Source of the DNA: Clostridia bacterium
GTDB lineage: Bacteria; Bacillota; Clostridia; Acetivibrionales; DSM-2933
NCBI GenBank assembly: GCA_026416815.1
Contig: JAOAEJ010000067.1
Location: 62,001-126,000, forward strand
DNA length: 64,000 nucleotides
Reading direction: 5' to 3'
Part shown: positions 17,336-25,894 of the stretch, piece after piece
Position numbering within the stretch: the stretch's first letter is position 1
Layout: the number at the start of each line of letters is the position of its first letter
Notes under the pieces: generated by a model
What the model was told of the DNA's origin: nothing
Database searches by the model: none
The model's input: the letters and a program-made list of their open reading frames with translations, nothing else
Made by a program: the position numbers and the translations under genes

Positions 17336-18105
17336 TGAGATACTTTGTTTTCCTCAAGAAAGAGATTATGGAGATACTGAAGACATCAAAAATTTACATA
17401 CTGCCGGCGGTATTTCTGTTTATAGGTTTGGTGAGCCCTCTTTTCGCCAAGTTTTCACCTCAACTGGTAGAAATGATGATGAAATCCTCAGGGCAAAATA
17501 TAGACATTAAAATACCTGATCCAACCTATATTGACGCATTTATGCAGATATTTAAGAACTTAAACCCTATGGGTGTAATTGTAATAATCCTTACCTTTGT
17601 AGGTAGTGTTGTTGAGGAGAAGATAAAGGGTTCGGCAGTTCTTGTATTAACCAAGTCGGTATCAAGAACTCAATTCATCCTAAGCAAATTTCTATCAAGC
17701 GTCATACTGATTAGCGCTTCATTTATATTGTTGACAGCAGCATTTTTGCTTTACACATATATATTGTTTCCGGGGTTCAGCATTGGTAACCTGTGGGTTT
17801 TACTTGTAATACAGTGGCTTTATTGTATAGTGGTTGCAGCTATAACCATTCTTGCAAGCACACTGGGAAAATCCTTTACAGTGTCCGCTGTTTTAGCCTT
17901 CTTGGGTTTTATGCTTATGTCGGCAACCAGCTACATACCCTATGTAAAAAAGTTTTCTCCAGGGGAAGCTGGTACTCTTAGCGTGGAAATACTTAGGGGT
18001 ACTAAGAAAATCAATGAACTTGCTGCGCCAGGGATGACTATGATTGTTTTTTGTTTAGCAATTTTATTGGCTGCAGTATCTATATTTAGAAAACAGGAAT
18101 TATAG
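17335..18105 (+). CDS. ABC-2 permease (YxlG-like)
   Basis: This encodes 256 residues with six predicted helices (starting at about residues 17, 70, 117, 150, 180 and 230) and the coupling stretch EEKIKGSAVLVLTKSVSRTQFILSK. It starts with GTG 17335, sharing one base with the ATPase stop codon. It forms the membrane part of the YxlFG-like exporter with the ATPase upstream. A DUF4250 gene follows after 32 bases. Confidence 0.87.
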   Translation: MRYFVFLKKEIMEILKTSKIYILPAVFLFIGLVSPLFAKFSPQLVEMMMKSSGQNIDIKIPDPTYIDAFMQIFKNLNPMGVIVIILTFVGSVVEEKIKGSAVLVLTKSVSRTQFILSKFLSSVILISASFILLTAAFLLYTYILFPGFSIGNLWVLLVIQWLYCIVVAAITILASTLGKSFTVSAVLAFLGFMLMSATSYIPYVKKFSPGEAGTLSVEILRGTKKINELAAPGMTMIVFCLAILLAAVSIFRKQEL

Positions 18106-18137
18106 TATTATAAAGTAACAGAAAGGTACTGTGATAT

Positions 18138-18332
18138 ATGACATATTATCAAGGAATACCTAAAGATCCCTTTATACTTCTGGGAGTTATAAACACAAGA
18201 TTACGAGACGAATACAAAAACCTCGAATCATTATGTGAAGGTATAGAAGTAGAAGAAGTGGAGATAGTGGGTAAGCTAAGGTCTATAGGATATGGCTATG
18301 ACCCAAAAACAAACCAGTTTACAAGTGCATAG
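18138..18332 (+). CDS. DUF4250 protein
   Basis: This encodes 64 residues with the DUF4250 pattern: IPKDPFILLGVINTRLRDEYKNLESLC, then GYGYDPKTNQF. No known function; small, soluble, helix-turn-helix-like in appearance but with no demonstrated DNA binding. It lies 32 bases after the YxlG-like gene in the same direction with no terminator between, so it is probably the last gene of that operon. The ribosome site (GAAAGG) is about 12 bases from the ATG, slightly far. Confidence 0.8.
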   Translation: MTYYQGIPKDPFILLGVINTRLRDEYKNLESLCEGIEVEEVEIVGKLRSIGYGYDPKTNQFTSA

Positions 18333-18369
18333 TAGAGTTATATTAAGGCAAAAAATTCCTTTTAACATA

Positions 18370-18398
18370 TTGATTTAAAACTTAAACTGGGGTAAAAT
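18370..18398 (+). promoter_or_regulatory. Promoter of a candidate ncRNA
   Basis: TTGATT (18370-18375) and TAAAAT (18393-18398) are exactly 17 bases apart. There is no protein-coding start downstream before two terminators, so the promoter appears to serve an RNA. Confidence 0.65.
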
Positions 18399-18404
18399 AT
18401 AATT

Positions 18405-18630
18405 AACCTAAAAAAAGAGGAGACTGAGTTGATGTCGGCGGTTGTTCTTAATTAACAGTAATTTAATACGCTGATTCGTATGGTATTTTATGTTTTAATA
18501 GTAAGCCTTTCGGCAGGCTTATTAGTTATACCATTCGGACAGGTTAATTGAGAACACAGGCAGATTTATAGCTCATTCTTCCGAATAGTGCATGATACTA
18601 TGCCGTGCTCGTTGCACGGCTTTGTTATGC
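18405..18630 (+). ncRNA. Candidate structured non-coding RNA, about 225 nt
   Basis: Between a good promoter and a terminator (TGCCGTGC/GCACGGC stem at 18601-18620, then TTTG) lies a non-coding stretch with nested pairing. A long stem joins TGTTCTTAATTAAC (about 18444-18457) to GTTAATTGAGAACA (about 18543-18556). An outer stem may pair GGAGACTGAG (18419-18428) with CTCATTCTTCC (18573-18583). Inside are GTATGGTAT/ATACCAT and TAATAGTAAGCC/GGCTTATTAG. Length, long central stem and own promoter would suit a 6S-like RNA or a large Firmicute RNA such as the raiA motif; I cannot assign it. It lies in front of a MutS2-like gene but is separated by terminators. Confidence 0.55.
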
Positions 18631-18669
18631 GTATTTTTAGGGTATACTTTTTGTATTTAAATTAGCAAA

Positions 18670-18716
18670 AAGGCTATAAGTGAACTTTACGTGTTCATTT
18701 ATAGCCTTATTTTATT
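18670..18716 (+). terminator. Second terminator before the MutS2-like gene
   Basis: AAGGCTATAAGTGAAC pairs with GTTCATTTATAGCCTT around a short loop, followed by ATTTTATTT. Confidence 0.75.
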
Positions 18717-18718
18717 TA

Positions 18719-18796
18719 AGTGCGTTCCATAATTCCTCACTATGCTGGGAAAGGAACATGCGCAAACCAAAAGTGGCAACGCCACCATTGTTCTTT
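18719..18796 (+). repeat. 78-bp structured element (family C), copy 1, before the MutS2-like gene
   Basis: It matches 26914-26991 (minus strand) at about nine of ten positions. It contains an imperfect stem (GTGC.GTTCC with GGAAC..GCGC) and a second hairpin GTGGC-AAC-GCCAC, and ends TTGTTCTTT. In both copies it sits in sense orientation within about 25 bases of a start codon, here 13 bases before ATG 18810 and ending next to AGGAGG. It may be an insertion or a cis-acting RNA. Confidence 0.75.
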
Positions 18797-18809
18797 TAGG
18801 AGGTTTTTG

Positions 18810-20777
18810 ATGATGAATACTCATGCAATTAAGGTACTTGAATACCACAAAATTAAAGAGTGCTTAAAACAGTACGCTGTGTCCGAGCAGGCTAAAAAGC
18901 TTATAGATAAGCTTGAGCCTTCAACGGATAAGGATGTAATTGAAGCGTGGATGCTTGAAACCACCGAGGCACGGTATATAGTTGATATAAACCAAAGTGT
19001 CCCCCTGACATCCCTTGAAGGTATAGAGGGAGTAGCCAATAAAGCAGTAAAGGGGATTGTTCTAAGCCCTGAAGATTTGGCAGCAGTAAAGGGGCTGCTT
19101 GAATGTGTGAAAAGACTTAAAAAATTTATGAATTCTATGCAGGCTGTAGCTCCAACGGTGGCAGCCTATGCATTATCAATGTTTGAGCTGGCGGACCTTT
19201 ACGAAGAAATTGACCGCTGCATTACAAATGGGAGAGTTGACGATCGGGCAACACCGGAGTTAGCTAAAATAAGAAAGAAAATTGCGATTGCTGACGAAAG
19301 GATTAAGCAAAAGTTAAACAATATTCTGTGTTCCTCAGCATATTCAAGCATTATTCAGGAGGCTGTAATCAGCACCAGAAACGGCAGATATGTAATACCG
19401 ATTAAAAAGGAACACCGTAGAAGCTTTGAAGGTAACGTGCTTGATACATCGTCAAGCGGTTCAACGTTGTTTATAGAACCTGCAGTGGTAGCACGGCTTC
19501 AAGAGGAGTTGAACATTCTCAAAATTGAGGAGGAAAAAGAGGAGTATAGAATATTGGCTCATATGACAGGTATTGTTGATAGCTATTCTAGAGAGATATC
19601 AATTAATACAGAGGCATTTATTCAATATGACTTCATGGTTGCCAAGGCTAAATACAGCAGGTCTCTCGGTTGCTGCCCGGTGACCTTGAATGAACAAAAT
19701 TGCATTAATATAAAAGGAGGTAGACATCCCCTTATAGGCAAAAGTGCAGTTCCGCTGGATTTTTATATAGGAAGTGATTACAATGTACTTGTCATAACCG
19801 GTCCCAATACCGGAGGTAAAACTGTTGCTATTAAAACGGTGGGGATGATGACATTAATGGTGCAGTCGGGACTTCATGTGCCTGTTGCTGAAGGGAGTGA
19901 ATTTGCTATATATAACAATGTGCTGGCAGATATCGGTGATGGGCAAAGTATAGAACAGTCATTGAGTACATTCTCCTCCCATGTAAAAAACATTTCTGCA
20001 ATACTGGAAGAGGCTGATAGTAAGTGCCTGGTAATAGTGGATGAGGTTGGGGCAGGAACAGACCCTGGAGAGGGAATGGGATTTGCTGTAGCTGTATTGG
20101 AAGAGGTTTATCGCAAAGGTGCGACTATGATAGCCACAACCCACTATAGTGAAATAAAGGATTTTGCAGAAAAGACGCCCGGCTTTAAAAACGGCTGCAT
20201 GGATTTTGATATAAACTCCCTTAGGCCTCTATACAAACTCCGGATAGGACAGCCGGGAGAGAGCAATGCCTTCCTTATTGCTTTAAGGCTGGGTATAAGT
20301 AAAAAAATTATTGAAAGGGCTCATGAAATTACTTACAGGGAAAGCAGAGAATATTCCTACGAAGATGTGTTCAGGTATAATGAACCGGTAGATATCATAG
20401 AGGAGAAAGATACTGGTTGTGTAATTAATGCAAAATTAAGCAGCACTCATATTGATGCCAATAAAACCAAGGACAAAAAGAAGATGGAGGATACAGGCTT
20501 TAATGTAGGTGATTGTGTTTACGTTAGCAGCATGAATAGAACCGGAATAGTATGTGAGCGTGAGAACAGCCGGGGGGAAGTAGTTGTGATGGTAATGAAA
20601 AATAAATTTAAGATTAATAAAAAGAGACTATCCCTTTACGTTGAGGGAAAAGAGCTTTACCCTGAAAACTACGATTTTGATATCGTATTTGAATCCAAAG
20701 AAGACAGAAAAAAGAAAAAAATAATGGGTAAGCGCCATGTAAAAGGAGTAACTATAGAAAAAAATGGGGTGGATTGA
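18810..20777 (+). CDS. MutS2-like ATPase lacking the Smr nuclease domain
   Basis: This encodes 655 residues, about 130 shorter than typical MutS2. The N-terminal core and clamp region (about 1-320) is followed by the ABC-type ATPase: Walker A VITGPNTGGKT (about 332-342), the conserved SEFAIYNNVLADIGDGQSIEQSLSTFSSH block, Walker B CLVIVDEVGAGTDP and ATTHYSEIK. After about residue 560 a basic linker and a small KOW-like beta region (VGDCVYVSS...) remain, but no Smr domain, so the DNA-nicking or ribosome-splitting nuclease function is absent. ATG 18810 or 18813 is chosen by AGGAGG at 18798; the frame upstream is inside a repeat. Probably a MutS2 paralogue with a different role. Confidence 0.85.
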   Translation: MMNTHAIKVLEYHKIKECLKQYAVSEQAKKLIDKLEPSTDKDVIEAWMLETTEARYIVDINQSVPLTSLEGIEGVANKAVKGIVLSPEDLAAVKGLLECVKRLKKFMNSMQAVAPTVAAYALSMFELADLYEEIDRCITNGRVDDRATPELAKIRKKIAIADERIKQKLNNILCSSAYSSIIQEAVISTRNGRYVIPIKKEHRRSFEGNVLDTSSSGSTLFIEPAVVARLQEELNILKIEEEKEEYRILAHMTGIVDSYSREISINTEAFIQYDFMVAKAKYSRSLGCCPVTLNEQNCINIKGGRHPLIGKSAVPLDFYIGSDYNVLVITGPNTGGKTVAIKTVGMMTLMVQSGLHVPVAEGSEFAIYNNVLADIGDGQSIEQSLSTFSSHVKNISAILEEADSKCLVIVDEVGAGTDPGEGMGFAVAVLEEVYRKGATMIATTHYSEIKDFAEKTPGFKNGCMDFDINSLRPLYKLRIGQPGESNAFLIALRLGISKKIIERAHEITYRESREYSYEDVFRYNEPVDIIEEKDTGCVINAKLSSTHIDANKTKDKKKMEDTGFNVGDCVYVSSMNRTGIVCERENSRGEVVVMVMKNKFKINKKRLSLYVEGKELYPENYDFDIVFESKEDRKKKKIMGKRHVKGVTIEKNGVD

Positions 20778-20902
20778 AAACCACCCCAGTAAATTAATCA
20801 AACTTTTTTAATATGTTATAGTAAAAGCAGGAAAGAGCGTGTTTAGACATAAGAAATAATTTATGGTACTTACTGATGTTTAAATATATACGGGTTATAG
20901 TC

Positions 20903-21148
20903 CTATAGCAGCTTTTTTAGTTTTGAAGCTTCAAACTGCTTGATGGTTTTAACTCTTTTTTCGCCAGTAAATAATACCTGTACTATGCCTTGGCTAATTG
21001 TTAATACCCGCCCTTTGAGTTTGGTACCGATAATGTTGATAGGTGCCTTTTTTACTAAAGCTTTAATGCTTTGTGATTTGCAATAAATACATTCCTCATC
21101 GGAGTCGAAAATCCTTCTGCAATCAAGACAGTAATTGAGCTTATTCAT
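20903..21148 (-). CDS. Small zinc-ribbon protein
   Basis: This encodes 81 residues. The N-terminus carries CLDCRRIFDSDEECIYC, two CxxC knuckles of a rubredoxin-like zinc ribbon. The rest is basic with a beta-rich KGRVLTISQGIVQVLF stretch. I do not recognise a named family. ATG 21148 is chosen because GGGGG lies 7-8 bases upstream on the minus strand. It is convergent with the MutS2-like gene, whose 3' end holds a GGGGTGG/CCACCCC hairpin (20766-20787). A nucleic-acid-binding role is possible. Confidence 0.65.
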   Translation of the reverse strand: MNKLNYCLDCRRIFDSDEECIYCKSQSIKALVKKAPINIIGTKLKGRVLTISQGIVQVLFTGEKRVKTIKQFEASKLKKLL

Positions 21149-21499
21149 AAGCAAAACCCCCATTCATAATAATAAAAATGATAGCTTCAAATAAGGGTAC
21201 GGTTTAAATGAACTAAGTAGAATTACAATTTAAGAGGATATTTAGCTATCTGTTTATTTATATTCGCTTAAATAGTGAAACTTTCTGTATTTTCAAAATA
21301 TTCCCTAATAGATTAAAGGTAATAGCTGCAGTGAATATAATAGAGGGAGCTCTATAGAAAAGCAAGTTTATAGGCAAGGATATATTTTCGATATTCAGAC
21401 AAAATAACAGAGAATATAATTTAGATAGCAAGGTTAAAAGTGCACTAGCTGGATATCACTGAATTTAACTTTGAGTATCTGTAGATGGATGGTGAGTGA
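21149..21499. other. Divergent intergenic region, no gene seen
   Basis: This 351-base AT-rich stretch lies between the zinc-ribbon gene (leftward) and rubredoxin (rightward), so it should hold both promoters. At 21432-21449 it has GGTTAAAAGTGCACTAGCT, which resembles the right end of repeat family A but lacks the rest of the element. Nothing else is recognised. Confidence 0.3.
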
Positions 21500-21661
21500 A
21501 TGTCTAATTATAAATGTACCGTTTGCGGCTATACCTACAGGCCCGAAAGAGGAGACAGGATACATGATATACCTGCCGGTACATCTTTTGAGGAATTACC
21601 GGAGCACTGGAAATGTCCAACGTGCAATCAACCAAAAATGGTATTTGCTGAGATTAAATAG
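21500..21661 (+). CDS. Rubredoxin
   Basis: This encodes 53 residues, the canonical rubredoxin size. The iron site is formed by CTVCGY (Cys 6 and 9) and CPTCNQ (Cys 39 and 42), with the usual middle segment ending in LPEHWKCPTC. It is a one-electron carrier in anaerobes, donating to oxidoreductases such as those of oxygen and peroxide detoxification. The start ATG 21500 has only a modest GGTGAG site. A longer reading frame beginning at 21471 overlaps in another phase and is not real. A terminator follows 15 bases after the stop; it is a single-gene unit. Confidence 0.95.
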   Translation: MSNYKCTVCGYTYRPERGDRIHDIPAGTSFEELPEHWKCPTCNQPKMVFAEIK

Positions 21662-21676
21662 TTGTGGTCAGTAATG

Positions 21677-21711
21677 CAAAATGCCCGCCGATTAGCGGGC
21701 ATTTTGTTTAT
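21677..21711. terminator. Bidirectional terminator between rubredoxin and the GH13 gene
   Basis: A perfect 12-base stem CAAAATGCCCGC / GCGGGCATTTTG with a 6-base loop lies between convergent genes and gives T-rich ends on both strands. Confidence 0.85.
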
Positions 21712-21713
21712 TA

Positions 21714-23597
21714 TTATTTCTTAACTTTTAACCACAAGAATTCGTAGGGCTTCAAGGAAATCTTTTCTGTATTGAGGTCAAGCTCTTTATTCTGTAAGAT
21801 TTCATACATAGTACCGTTAAATCCTACGTTTTTCACTGCTGCAGTGTAAACCTCCTGATAGTGCTCGGTGAAGTTTGCTATAAAGACGAAGCCATCATCA
21901 TCTTTTTTCTTGAATGTTCCAAATACGCCATGGTTCCACGTATCAAATACGCGTGTATGCACATCAGCATGGAATATGGAGTCTTGCTTCCTTGTATGGA
22001 TAAGGGTTTTCAAGCTCTGGAATACCTGGCCTTCGTAAGTTGTCATGTTATATCTCTTATTAGCTCTTTCCCAATCAAATTTAGGCCTATGGAGCCAACG
22101 GCTATCAACTTCTTTTTCAACGTCATTCTTATATGAATAATCGTTTAGAGTAGCTATTTCATCTCCTATATAAATGATCGGAATACCTTCATAGGCAAGC
22201 ATGCTTGCAAACATCAGAATGATTCTTCTTGTAGAATATTCCGCTTGAAGCTTATCACCTTCATACAGAGACTTTTCAAGGCCACAAAGGGAAGCAAGGG
22301 TTCCTGAGATTCGGGCACTCTTTGTCTTCTCATCGTAAGAGTATAATTCACCTCTTGAGAAGCTTCCAGGGTGATCTCCTTTATAGTAATAGATGAGGAA
22401 TTGCTCGTGCCAGAAAGGATTGAAGCCAAGTCTTTCTATTTCAGGTTTTTCAAGTACGTAACCGATATCATCGTGGCACCTGATGTAGTTATTCCAGCAA
22501 ACGCCTAAAGGAAGCTCAGGTCCGTTTGCAATGCAGTTGGACATATACCTTACATCACGGGTAGCAAGGGTATTCCATAATGCGCCCATAAGACCTACGT
22601 TATACATGCTCTGGCAGCCTGAGTAAGTAGTGCCGAAGAACTTAAGTACATCATGGCTGGAAGTAATGGCTTCACCTAGGAAGATAACGCCAGGGGAAAC
22701 CATATGTACTATGGTCTTCAATATATCAACTATTATATAGCACTGTGGCAGGCTAGAGCAGTCTGTACCTACTTCTTTCCAGATGTGGCGCACGGCATCC
22801 ATACGTACAACGTCTACACCTTTGTTCAACAGGACTAAAAGGTCTTTAATAACACAGTTTAATGTGAATGGGTTTTTATAATTCAAATCCCACTGGAACT
22901 CATAGAATGTAGTAAATACCCATTTCTTTATATCTTCATAGTATGTAAAGTTTCCAGGAGCGAGCTCAGGGAATATATCTGGAAGAGCCTTTTCGAATTC
23001 AGCCGGAATATCATAGCTGTCGTACATGAAATACATATCTTGATATTCTTTCTCACCGGCTCTTGCTCTCATTGCCCATTCATGCTCTTTTGCTGTATGA
23101 TTCAGTACGAAGTCGATACATGTAACCATGTTATCTTTCTTAAGCTGATCGTTTAATGCTTCGAATTCGTCCATGTTTCCTAGTTTTGGGTTAATCTCAA
23201 TATAGCTGCTAACCGCATATCCGCCGTCATCCTTGCCCTCTCTTGTTTTCAACAGAGGCATGAAATGCAGATAATTGATTCCCAACTCTTTTAAGTAGTC
23301 AATCTTTTCACTTACGCCTTTGAGATTGTCTGCAAACAGATCTGTATAAAAAGACGTACCTATAACATCCTGGGATAAAAACCATCCGGGGTTTTCCAAT
23401 CTTTCCAGGTCAAGTTCTCTTAATGAAGCTTTCCTGTCAGCGAAGGCATTCTTGACAATTTCAACAAGATCATTAAAATACTTTTCGTTTTCTCCATACA
23501 GGTCACGATATTTGCTACGAAGAATTTCAACATCTTCACCAAAGCGTTGTTGAAATAGCTTTTCAGCATCCTGCTTCTGTTTCTTAGCGGTTTTCAT
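21714..23597 (-). CDS. Amylosucrase-like GH13 alpha-glucan enzyme
   Basis: This encodes 627 residues without a signal peptide. An N-terminal helical domain (about 1-85) precedes the (beta/alpha)8 barrel: YLHFMPLLKTREGKDDGGYAV, then CIDFVLNHTA, nucleophile region DVVRMDAVRHIWKE, acid/base FLGEA and RCHDDIG. These blocks, with the helical head, fit GH13 subfamily 4 (amylosucrase, sucrose hydrolase). It likely transfers glucose from sucrose to a glucan or hydrolyses sucrose. ATG 23597 is preferred (AGGA 8 bases upstream); an earlier ATG 21 bases before lacks a site. It is monocistronic; no sucrose transporter is nearby. Confidence 0.85.
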   Translation of the reverse strand: MKTAKKQKQDAEKLFQQRFGEDVEILRSKYRDLYGENEKYFNDLVEIVKNAFADRKASLRELDLERLENPGWFLSQDVIGTSFYTDLFADNLKGVSEKIDYLKELGINYLHFMPLLKTREGKDDGGYAVSSYIEINPKLGNMDEFEALNDQLKKDNMVTCIDFVLNHTAKEHEWAMRARAGEKEYQDMYFMYDSYDIPAEFEKALPDIFPELAPGNFTYYEDIKKWVFTTFYEFQWDLNYKNPFTLNCVIKDLLVLLNKGVDVVRMDAVRHIWKEVGTDCSSLPQCYIIVDILKTIVHMVSPGVIFLGEAITSSHDVLKFFGTTYSGCQSMYNVGLMGALWNTLATRDVRYMSNCIANGPELPLGVCWNNYIRCHDDIGYVLEKPEIERLGFNPFWHEQFLIYYYKGDHPGSFSRGELYSYDEKTKSARISGTLASLCGLEKSLYEGDKLQAEYSTRRIILMFASMLAYEGIPIIYIGDEIATLNDYSYKNDVEKEVDSRWLHRPKFDWERANKRYNMTTYEGQVFQSLKTLIHTRKQDSIFHADVHTRVFDTWNHGVFGTFKKKDDDGFVFIANFTEHYQEVYTAAVKNVGFNGTMYEILQNKELDLNTEKISLKPYEFLWLKVKK

Positions 23598-23765
23598 TAA
23601 AATTTTCCTGCCTTTCATAAATATATAGTATTTTAGTTAAACTCAATATAATTGCTCGTCCTATGGCCGTTAATTACAGCAGCACAATCTAATAAATGCA
23701 AGTTATAAAAATAAAATGCACTATTTCCATAAAACCCCTTAAGTTTTAATGTGGTAAAAAGCAAA

Positions 23766-23809
23766 TAAAAAAGACTCCTAAAGTGCAGAAAAACATGTAT
23801 TCTGGAGTC
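23766..23809 (-). terminator. Terminator of the queT-end operon (with flanking 377-base gap)
   Basis: On the minus strand GACTCC (23804-23809) pairs with GGAGTC (23773-23778), with an internal AGAATAC...loop, then TTTTTTATTT. It terminates the leftward operon ending in queT. The rest of the gap 23598-23974 is AT-rich and shows nothing else beyond the likely GH13 promoter. Confidence 0.65.
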
Positions 23810-23974
23810 ACTTGAATTATCTACATTAAAATGATATTAAAAAACTTCAAAGATGTCAATGATTTAATGTATATATAGGAAAATTATGTTGTGAATATTA
23901 ATGTGTAATATAGCTATATCAAATAGAATGAATTTACAAAGTAATGTATTAGTTGTGTGGAAATGTTTAGGAAA

Positions 23975-24445
23975 TCATTTTTGTGGTAACTGGTTCTCCA
24001 GCCGTTGTACTAGTATTACTCCGACAATGGATGGGATAACCTGACCTATGCAAATGCTTATGGCAAGAGCTTGGTATGGAACTTTGAGAATATAGGAAAG
24101 CCACACAGGAACCAAAAGGCCCGGAATAAATATAACAGGAAGTGCAATAAGCCATTTACTCAGATTAAACCTTCTAACCAGATAGACAAGTGATGAGGCA
24201 ATTATACCTACTATAGTTCCCCCGATCATATCAAGGGGTCCCAAGCCGCCCATAAGTGTATTGCTGAGGAAATTTGATATTCCAAGGGGGATTATCAGAA
24301 ATGGATATATATAGCTTAGAGCATATAGGGAAGTAGCTATTCTTATCTGGTACTCTCCAAAGGCAAATCCCTGGGTAAAATACATAATTACAATATATAT
24401 TGCAATAACAAGTGCCGAAATGGTAAGTTTTTTAGTAGGCTTCAT
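23975..24445 (-). CDS. queT: QueT, substrate-binding (S) component of a queuosine-precursor ECF transporter
   Basis: This encodes 156 residues with five or six membrane helices. The QueT pattern is clear: GEYQIRIATSLYALSYIYPFLIIPLGISNFLSN, then GGLGPLDMIGGTIVG. QueT imports a 7-deazapurine such as preQ1, preQ0 or queuine using the shared ECF energising module, which is encoded elsewhere. ATG 24445 has AAAGGAAGA upstream; it begins one base after the queC stop, so the two are coupled. It is the last gene of the preQ1-riboswitch operon that starts at 26892. Confidence 0.9.
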   Translation of the reverse strand: MKPTKKLTISALVIAIYIVIMYFTQGFAFGEYQIRIATSLYALSYIYPFLIIPLGISNFLSNTLMGGLGPLDMIGGTIVGIIASSLVYLVRRFNLSKWLIALPVIFIPGLLVPVWLSYILKVPYQALAISICIGQVIPSIVGVILVQRLENQLPQK

Positions 24446-24446
24446 A

Positions 24447-25133
24447 TTATTCTTCCTTTCTTTCCTCATACTTTATAGGATCGGTATATCCTGCAACATT
24501 AAAGGCATGTAACCTTAACTTGCAGCTGTCACATATACCGCATGCATTGAGCCCGCCGTTGTAGCATGACCAGGTGTCACTGTAATCTACACCAAGCTTC
24601 ATTCCTAACTTTATTTCATCGGACTTTTTCATTGAAATAAAGGGTGCGTGTATTTTTATCTTTTTATTGTGCTCAACAGCACAGACAGTGCCCATGTTTA
24701 CCGCATTTTCCATTGCCGTTATGAATTCCTGGCGACAGTCAACATATCCCGAGTAGTCTACCTCGCTGACACCGATAAATATATCCTGTGCGCCTATTGC
24801 TTCAGCGTAGGAAGCAGCGTAGGCAAGAAAAATCATATTTCGCGCCGGAACATAAGTGACGGGAATATCTTTGCTTTCCATATCACCTTCCGGTATATCA
24901 ATTGAGGTGTCGGTAAGAGCAGAACCACCCCATGCAGCAATATCGGTTTTGATCACTATGTGTTCCTTTACACCGGCTGCATTAGCCACTTTTTTTGCAC
25001 ATTCAATTTCTTTGTCATGCCTTTGACCGTACTCGAAGGATAAAGCGTATACCTCATAGCCTTCAGATTTTGCAAGATATAATGCGGTAGTTGAATCTAT
25101 ACCTCCGGAAAATAAAACTATAGCCTTTTTCAT
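24447..25133 (-). CDS. queC: 7-cyano-7-deazaguanine (preQ0) synthase QueC
   Basis: Converts 7-carboxy-7-deazaguanine to preQ0 with ammonia and ATP, a step of queuosine biosynthesis. At 228 residues it shows the PP-loop [12 protein letters not shown] near residue 8, [13 protein letters not shown], the substrate motif [10 protein letters not shown] and the C-terminal zinc site [18 protein letters not shown], all intact. It starts inside the last codons of the activase gene (4-base overlap) and is followed by queT. Other pathway genes (queD, queE, queF, tgt) are not in the window. Confidence 0.95.
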   Translation of the reverse strand: MKKAIVLFSGGIDSTTALYLAKSEGYEVYALSFEYGQRHDKEIECAKKVANAAGVKEHIVIKTDIAAWGGSALTDTSIDIPEGDMESKDIPVTYVPARNMIFLAYAASYAEAIGAQDIFIGVSEVDYSGYVDCRQEFITAMENAVNMGTVCAVEHNKKIKIHAPFISMKKSDEIKLGMKLGVDYSDTWSCYNGGLNACGICDSCKLRLHAFNVAGYTDPIKYEERKEE

Positions 25134-25894
25134 TTTAATATCATCCTTTCTCCATAATAGCAGCAGCCTATCGCCCCATTGAACTGAGGATCATCGGGCA
25201 ATATGATTTCTTCATAATCATTACTTAAGTATTCGATAAGGGCAGTATTATGAGCTACACCGCCCGAAAGAACAAGACGCCTGCCTTTGAATTTTGTAAG
25301 CAGGGGCTTGAGTCTTTTATAAAGGGAGTAATTTACTCCTGCGCAAAGCCTCTCAAGAGTAATCCCTTCAGCTATTTTACCTATTAACTCCGATTCGGAG
25401 AAAACAGCACATGTAGAATTAAGCTCTATAGGGTCTTTAGAATACCTCATCAACTCATCCAGGGGTATTTCAAGAACACCTGCCATGTTTTCAAGATACC
25501 TTCCGCAAGAAGCTGCGCACTTTTCGTTTAGCTCAAGGTCGGTTACTATACCCTTTTCTATTTTGATAACCTTCACGTCCTGCCCACCAACATCAAGAAG
25601 TATAAAATCCATAAGGTTGGTCTGATGAATAGCACCGTAGGCATGGGCTTTTATTTCATTTATTGCTTTGAAGGTATTTAAATCAGTATTGTTTCTTCCA
25701 TACCCCGTTGAAATAGCTGTATCTATCTTACCTATGTTCAACTTTTTAAGGTCAACGGTGAGCTTGCCGTCAAAAGTGCAATAATCCCTGTAAAAGGACA
25801 TTGTGCTGATTTTGCGCTTATGGATAATACTTCCGTTATGCATTACAGCTATTTTGACTTCGCGGCTTCCAAGGTCTATGCCAATTACACTCAA
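25130..25894 (-). CDS. Acyl-CoA dehydratase activase-like ATPase (BadF/BadG/HgdC family)
   Basis: This encodes 254 residues. Actin-like ATPase motifs: [26 protein letters not shown] and [12 protein letters not shown]. Two Cys positions that hold the inter-subunit [4Fe-4S] cluster in HgdC are present in [13 protein letters not shown] and [14 protein letters not shown]. Activases of this family couple ATP hydrolysis to injecting an electron at very low potential into a partner FeS enzyme. The partner is encoded immediately upstream (4-base overlap) and queC starts inside this gene's end, so all three are co-translated. The usual family members serve hydroxyacyl-CoA or benzoyl-CoA metabolism; here the setting is a preQ1-regulated operon. 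Confidence 0.88.
   Translation of the reverse strand: MSVIGIDLGSREVKIAVMHNGSIIHKRKISTMSFYRDYCTFDGKLTVDLKKLNIGKIDTAISTGYGRNNTDLNTFKAINEIKAHAYGAIHQTNLMDFILLDVGGQDVKVIKIEKGIVTDLELNEKCAASCGRYLENMAGVLEIPLDELMRYSKDPIELNSTCAVFSESELIGKIAEGITLERLCAGVNYSLYKRLKPLLTKFKGRRLVLSGGVAHNTALIEYLSNDYEEIILPDDPQFNGAIGCCYYGERMILK

Noticed and set aside
21432-21449. Possible family A repeat end (GGTTAAAAGTGCACTAGCT)
   Set aside because: Only the last ~16 bases resemble the element, with an extra base, and neither hairpin is present; too weak to call.
21471-21674. 67-codon + strand ORF over the rubredoxin gene
   Set aside because: It overlaps rubredoxin in another frame and shows no family features, while the 53-residue frame has both CxxC iron motifs.
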